DNA from: Pirellulales bacterium
GTDB taxonomy: Bacteria; Planctomycetota; Planctomycetia; Pirellulales; DATAWG01
Length of the DNA: 35,240 nt
Direction of reading: 5' to 3'
NCBI GenBank assembly: GCA_035939775.1
Contig: DASZFO010000269.1
Span: forward strand, 1 to 35,240
The notes beneath the pieces are model-generated. The model worked only from the letters and a program-made list of their open reading frames with translations. It was not told the origin of the DNA and made no database searches. Shown piece after piece: positions 31,202 through 35,240 of the stretch. Position 1 is the stretch's first letter. Each line of letters begins with the position of its first letter. The position numbers and the translations under genes were made by a program.

Positions 31202-33868
31202 TCAATGCTGCTCCTCCCGCTTCGGCTGGAGCAGCTTGGCGATCAGGCCGGTCCAGCCGGTTTGGTGCGAGGCGCCCAGGCCGCGACCGTTGTCGCCGTG
31301 GAAGAACTCGTGGAACAGCACGCAGTCGCGGAAATGGGGATCGGTCTGGAACTTCTCGTCGTTGCCGAAGATTGGGCGGCGGCCGCTTGCGTCGCGAAGA
31401 AAGAGCCGCGTGAGCCGCCGCGTCAGTTCCTCGGCCACCTGGTTGATCGTCAGGAATTGCTTCGAGCCGGTCGGGCATTCGATCTTGAAATCGTCGCCGT
31501 AGTAGTGATGAAACTTTTGCAGCGACTCGATGATCAGATAGTTGATCGGAAACCAGATCGGGCCGCGCCAGTTCGAGTTGCCACCGAACATTCCCGAATT
31601 CGAGTCGCCCGGCTCGTAGTCGACGGCAAGCTGCGTGCCGTCGCAATGCGTGACGTAGGGATGTTCGCGATGGTAGCGCGAGAGCGAGCGGATCCCATGA
31701 TCCGAGAGAAACTCGGTCTCGTCGAGCGTGCGCTTGAGCAACTGCTTCATTCGGTGGCCGCGCAACAGCGACAACAGCCGCCGCTCGCCGCGCCCCGGCT
31801 CTTCCCACCGCGAGACCAATTGGGCCGCGGCGGGGCGATTTTTCAAATACCACTTTAGCCGGCTGGCGAAATGCGGCAGCTTGGCGAGCATCTCGGGCTC
31901 GATCGTCTCTACGGCAAACAGCGGAATCAGCCCGATCGTCGAGCGGACCTTGATCGGATGCGGTTCGCCAGTCGGAAGCCGCAGCGCGTCGTAATAGAAC
32001 TGGTCCTCTTCATTCCACAGGCCGACACTACCGCCGTTGCCGCCGATATTCGTGAGCGCTTCGGCGATTTCAAGGAAATGCTCGAAAAACTTGCTGGCGA
32101 TATCTTCATACACGCGATTGTGCTGGGCCAATTCCAGCGCGATCCGCAGCAGGTTCAGGCAATACATCGCCATCCAGCTCGTGCCATCGGCCTGATCGAG
32201 CGCGCCGCCGAACGGCAGCGGCTGGCTGCGATCGAACAGCCCCACGTTGTCCAATCCCAGGAAGCCTCCTTGGAACAGATTCCGCCCGTCGACGTCCTTG
32301 CGATTCACCCACCAAGTGAAATTGATCATCAGCTTATGGAACACCCGCTCCAAGAACTCGAGGTCGCCGCTGCCGCCGCGGTACTTGCTCTCGATCTTGT
32401 AGATGCGCCACGCGGCCCAGGCATGGACCGGCGGATTCGAGTCGCTGAAGTTCCACTCGTAGGCCGGCAACTGGCCGTTGGGGTGCATATACCATTCGCG
32501 GGTCAGCAGCACCAATTGCTCTTTAGCGCAATCCGGATCGACCATCGCCAAGGGTAGGCAATGAAACGCCAAATCCCAGGCCGCGAACCACGGATATTCC
32601 CATTTGTCGGGCATCGAGAGCACGTCCGCGTTGTTCAGGCTCTTCCAATCCCGATTGCGGCCTTGGCGGCGCTCGGGAGGCGGGGGCGGCTGAAGCGGAT
32701 CGCCTTCGAGCCAGCGGGGAACGTCGTAATGATAGAGCTGTTTGCTCCACAGCATTCCTGCCAAGGCCTGTCGCTGGACGTTGCGAGCTTCGGCATCCGT
32801 TAACTCGGCTTGCAATTCACCGTAGAACTCGTCGGCGTCGGCCGTGCGCGCTGAAAAGATCTGATCGAAATCGGCAAAGGGCGTCTTCCATTCGTTGCCG
32901 GCGAGCAGGAGTCGCAATTGCGTCTGCCCGCCGGCGGGCACGTTCAGCCGATAATAGGCCGCGGCCTTCGTCCCTTTTTGCTCAGGATTCACCGCCGATT
33001 TATTGCTCTGCACGACATAGTCGTGAAACGCATCTTTGAAATACCCTTTGGCGTCATGCATTCCGAACAGCCGGCGGATATTCGTGTCGTTGTCGCAGAA
33101 GAGCCAGGTGGGCGAGCCTTCGGCATGAAGCTGAAAGTGCCCCGGCGCCCGGCGATGCGCCACGATCGTGTTCGGCCCCGCCACGTCGATCAGCGGCCGC
33201 TGCGAATCCGCTTTCCACGACCATCCGTTGCGAAACCAAAGTTGCGGCAAGACGTGAATTTCAGCCGGCTCGGGGCCACGATTGCAAACCGTGATCCGCA
33301 TTAGCAGGTCGATCGGGGTGGCTTTCGCATATTCCACGAACACGTCGAAGTAGCGATCGTCGGCGAAGATGCCCGTGTCGAGCAGTTCGAATTCGGGATC
33401 GAATCGCCCGCGGCGGCGATTCTCCTCTACCAGCCAACTATATGGAAACTCGCGCTGCGGATATTTGTAGAGCATCTTGAGATACGAGTGCGTCGGCGTG
33501 GCGTCGAGGTAGTAGTACAACTCTTTGACATCCTCGCCGTGGTTCCCCTCTTGATTGGCCAGCCCGAACAGCCGCTCCTTGAGAATCGGATCGCGGCCGT
33601 TCCAAAGTGCCAGCGCCAGGCAGAGCCGCTGCTGGTCGTCGCAGATTCCTGCCAGCCCATCCTCGCCCCAGCGATAAGCGCGGCTCCGGGCCATGTCGTG
33701 GGTGAAATAGTTCCACGGATCGGCGGCGGCACTGTAGTCCTCGCGCACGGTCCCCCACTGCCGCTCGCTTAAATACGCTCCCCACTTTCGCCATGGCTGC
33801 TGGCCCAGCCGGGCTTCTTCGAGGCGACGTTTCTCGGCGGAAGACGGTTGCGAGGACATGAGATTCAT
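31202..33868 (-). CDS. GH63/MGH1-like glucosidase
   Basis: An 888-residue cytoplasmic protein of the large bacterial MGH1-type / GH63-like glucosidase group. The first 400 residues are mainly beta: GTVREDYSAAADPWNYFTHDMARSRAYRWGEDGLAGICDD and FGLANQEGNHGEDVKELYYYLDATPTHSYLKMLYKYP. The rest is an (alpha/alpha)6 barrel: WFAAWDLAFHCLPLAMVDPDCAKEQLVLLTREW, QGGFLGLDNVGLFDRSQPLPFGGALDQADGTSWMAMY and NSNWRGPIWFPINYLIIESL. The substrate is probably an alpha-glucoside, possibly an osmolyte or storage sugar. There is no signal peptide. I chose the ATG at 33866-33868; ATG 33859 is the alternative, and the longer frame to 33961 lacks a good start. Confidence 0.88.
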   Translation of the reverse strand: MNLMSSQPSSAEKRRLEEARLGQQPWRKWGAYLSERQWGTVREDYSAAADPWNYFTHDMARSRAYRWGEDGLAGICDDQQRLCLALALWNGRDPILKERLFGLANQEGNHGEDVKELYYYLDATPTHSYLKMLYKYPQREFPYSWLVEENRRRGRFDPEFELLDTGIFADDRYFDVFVEYAKATPIDLLMRITVCNRGPEPAEIHVLPQLWFRNGWSWKADSQRPLIDVAGPNTIVAHRRAPGHFQLHAEGSPTWLFCDNDTNIRRLFGMHDAKGYFKDAFHDYVVQSNKSAVNPEQKGTKAAAYYRLNVPAGGQTQLRLLLAGNEWKTPFADFDQIFSARTADADEFYGELQAELTDAEARNVQRQALAGMLWSKQLYHYDVPRWLEGDPLQPPPPPERRQGRNRDWKSLNNADVLSMPDKWEYPWFAAWDLAFHCLPLAMVDPDCAKEQLVLLTREWYMHPNGQLPAYEWNFSDSNPPVHAWAAWRIYKIESKYRGGSGDLEFLERVFHKLMINFTWWVNRKDVDGRNLFQGGFLGLDNVGLFDRSQPLPFGGALDQADGTSWMAMYCLNLLRIALELAQHNRVYEDIASKFFEHFLEIAEALTNIGGNGGSVGLWNEEDQFYYDALRLPTGEPHPIKVRSTIGLIPLFAVETIEPEMLAKLPHFASRLKWYLKNRPAAAQLVSRWEEPGRGERRLLSLLRGHRMKQLLKRTLDETEFLSDHGIRSLSRYHREHPYVTHCDGTQLAVDYEPGDSNSGMFGGNSNWRGPIWFPINYLIIESLQKFHHYYGDDFKIECPTGSKQFLTINQVAEELTRRLTRLFLRDASGRRPIFGNDEKFQTDPHFRDCVLFHEFFHGDNGRGLGASHQTGWTGLIAKLLQPKREEQH

Positions 33869-34156
33869 CGAGCCGAGAGTCAGCAAGTCATTGAATTGAA
33901 GAAGTTTACCGCAGGAAAGGCTTGTTCGGGACTTGCTCTGAAGCCTTTGCAATTGCCGCATAATACCTAGTTTTCATGCTGACCGCCGCATGTCGCCGTC
34001 ATAAGCCACAAATGCTGTGGAATCGTTACAGATTACCGCCATGCCTTCCGATGGATATGGACGCGCCACATGATTCCGACTTTGGCAGTGTCGGCAACGT
34101 GGGCGACGCTGCCAGCGTCGGCAATTCACTGGCCCAAATTACCGCGGACCGCACGA

Positions 34157-35071
34157 ATGTGGTGTAAAAACTGTCGCCAAGATGTGCCGGCGGTCGCCTC
34201 CGAGAAGGGTGGGGCGTCTCGCTGCGTGCGCTGTCGCGGCGAAATCGGTTCGAGCGAATTCACTCCGCCCAATCGGCATCTCAGCGGCGTCCGCCAAACT
34301 GCGGATTATGGATTGCAATTAGACGAGCCAACAGGGCCACGCGAGGAAGGCCAAGAAAAGGTTCCTGACACTTTTTTTTCCTCTGGATCGAGCGACGACT
34401 TGGACGATTGGACGCTGAACGCCGAATTGCAGCGAATCCGCCGGCGCTTCGATACTCCGCTGGCGGGCGATGCATCGACCGCCGCGATCGGAACGCCGCA
34501 TCTCGATCATTCCGCGCTCCATGGGTATGCGCCGAGCTTCGACGACCGGCTAAGCGACCATTCGCGAATGCGATCGACTCCGAATATTCCGTCGCATGCG
34601 ACGGGGCGAAATGCCGGGCGGCGCCGGCCTCCGACCTCTGACCTCCGAACTCTGACTTCAGCCCGCCGCCGCTCATCGCGGCTGGCATGGGGCGCGCTCT
34701 CGCTTGGGCTGATGGCCTTCGTCTGCGGCGCGGTCCTGCTGGGATGGTCGCTCGCCGCTGGACGCAATGACCTGTGGAGCCTCGGCATGCCGATCACGCT
34801 CGGCGGGCAATTTGGCCTGCTGTTGGGCCTGATCTTGCAACTGGAAAGTTTATGGGAGGGGAACCGGCACACCGTCGATAAGCTCGATGAAGTTGACGGG
34901 CGGCTCGAAGATCTCAATCAGACGGCCGCGCTCTTGTCCTCAAGCCACAGTTCGCCGGCGCAAGCCTTCTACGTCCACATGGCGGGCGGCGCGAGCCCGC
35001 ATCTGTTGCTGGCCGACCTGAAAGGCCAACTCGATCTCCTGGCCGTCCAAATGGCCTCGACGCGGCGATAA
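34157..35071 (+). CDS. Zinc-ribbon membrane protein with coiled coil; linker contains repeat-derived segments
   Basis: A 304-residue protein. MWCKNCRQDVPAVAS and RCVRCRGEIG form an N-terminal zinc ribbon. A long disordered linker (about 35-200) follows. Two membrane helices (WGALSLGLMAFVCGAVLLGWS and MPITLGGQFGLLLGLILQLESL) and a C-terminal coiled coil (RHTVDKLDEVDGRLEDLNQ...) complete it. Two linker pieces come from dispersed repeats: GQEKVPDTFFSS from the GAAAAGG-type unit (34355-34380), and RRPPTSDLRTLTSA from the CCTCCGACCTC-type unit (34627-34662). I chose the ATG at 34157, which places the zinc ribbon at the very start. Function is unknown. It is convergent with the gene at 35079, 7 bases apart. 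Confidence 0.75.
   Translation: MWCKNCRQDVPAVASEKGGASRCVRCRGEIGSSEFTPPNRHLSGVRQTADYGLQLDEPTGPREEGQEKVPDTFFSSGSSDDLDDWTLNAELQRIRRRFDTPLAGDASTAAIGTPHLDHSALHGYAPSFDDRLSDHSRMRSTPNIPSHATGRNAGRRRPPTSDLRTLTSARRRSSRLAWGALSLGLMAFVCGAVLLGWSLAAGRNDLWSLGMPITLGGQFGLLLGLILQLESLWEGNRHTVDKLDEVDGRLEDLNQTAALLSSSHSSPAQAFYVHMAGGASPHLLLADLKGQLDLLAVQMASTRR
34355..34380. repeat. Single GAAAAGG-type hairpin unit in a coding linker
   Basis: GAAAAGGTTCCTGAC followed by ACTTTTTTTTC matches one half of the aroK element. It is read as EKVPDTFFS, the same phase as EKAPDPFSR in aroK. Confidence 0.65.
34627..34662. repeat. CCTCCGACCTC-type short repeat in a coding linker
   Basis: Near copies of CTCCGACCTCTGA and CTCCGAACTCTGA follow each other in the linker of the zinc-ribbon protein. 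The same unit flanks the 53-bp repeats at 1350-1377, 29341-29365, 29424-29437 and 31181-31199. Confidence 0.65.
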
Positions 35072-35078
35072 TGGCGGT

Positions 35079-35240
35079 TCAGATATCCAGCCCTTCGAAC
35101 GGATCCGCCGGTTTCTCGTTTGGCTTTTCGAGTGGCTTCTTGTCGGTCGGTTTGTCGGGCGCCGGCAGCGGCGGCGGCGGAACTTTTACAGCGGGCTTAT
35201 TCCCCTCGATGTTCCGGTCCGCCGGCTTCTTCTCCGACGG
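35079..35240 (-). CDS. Lys/Pro-rich C-terminal tail of a gene beyond the window
   Basis: Only the last 53 codons and the TGA stop (35079-35081) are inside the window; the gene enters from the right. The visible part is low complexity: PSEKKPADRN, KPAVKVPPPPLPAPDKP and TDKKPLEKPNEKPADPFEGLDI. Such tails commonly end planctomycete exported or membrane proteins. No domain can be named. It is convergent with the zinc-ribbon gene. Confidence 0.6.
   Translation of the reverse strand, partial: PSEKKPADRNIEGNKPAVKVPPPPLPAPDKPTDKKPLEKPNEKPADPFEGLDI

Noticed and set aside
33976-34167. Possible 63-codon gene before the zinc-ribbon protein
   Set aside because: No ribosome binding site, no recognisable composition, and it overlaps the zinc-ribbon start in another frame.

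Overview
The window reads as a chromosomal segment of a free-living, GC-rich bacterium, most likely a planctomycete (Pirellulales-like). This is inferred from gene character, not from a marker search. The supporting signs are a large secreted beta-repeat protein that begins with the planctomycete-type arginine-rich 'LExLExRDLLAA' leader, a small membrane protein of the 'RFQFSLWTLFV' kind, a fused AroD-AroE enzyme, a prepilin peptidase without the zinc cysteines, many small exported proteins of unknown function, and intergenic spaces rich in short palindromic repeats. I see no rRNA, tRNA, CRISPR array, insertion sequence, integrase or phage gene.

Layout. 1-3387 (minus): the 3' part of the window's hisS, a YkgJ-type cysteine-cluster protein, a membrane-anchored unknown and a CaiB/BaiF CoA-transferase. 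3522-7095 (plus): a 75-residue protein, aroB, and a two-component pair (receiver-PAS-histidine kinase and FixJ-like regulator) closed by a hairpin terminator. 7471-8981 (plus): dprA and a small four-helix transporter-like protein. 9126-14806: exported proteins, namely a DUF1080-like protein, a minus-strand CE1-like esterase, a YceI protein, a BNR-like propeller, an NTF2-like protein and a coiled-coil protein. 14862-18474: small membrane proteins, a 501-residue conserved protein of unknown function, and a lipoprotein gene broken by a frameshift. 18498-19376 (minus): an EamA permease. 19631-21368 (plus): an ECF sigma factor, an overlapping membrane protein that is probably its anti-sigma factor, and a secreted protein with a secretin-like end. 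21569-25235: a Ste24-like protease (minus), a PfpI/DJ-1 protein and glnA. 25690-27225: the beta-repeat surface protein. 27406-33868 (minus): prepilin peptidase, aroK, aroDE and a large GH63-like glucosidase. 34157-35240: a zinc-ribbon membrane protein convergent with the Lys/Pro-rich tail of a further gene.

Four shikimate-pathway activities are present: AroB on the plus strand near 4 kb, and AroK, AroD and AroE together near 29-31 kb. The two-component pair, the ECF sigma module and glnA are the clearest regulatory or nitrogen-related units.

The most unusual content is the repeats. At least three families have the architecture of paired, inverted small hairpins (REPIN-like). One such element lies inside aroK and is translated in frame as 28 extra residues. 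A half copy of the same family, read in the same phase, lies in the linker of the zinc-ribbon membrane protein at 34157-35071. A second 53-bp palindromic family occurs three times, at 1380, 29366 and 31093, each time between codirectional genes.
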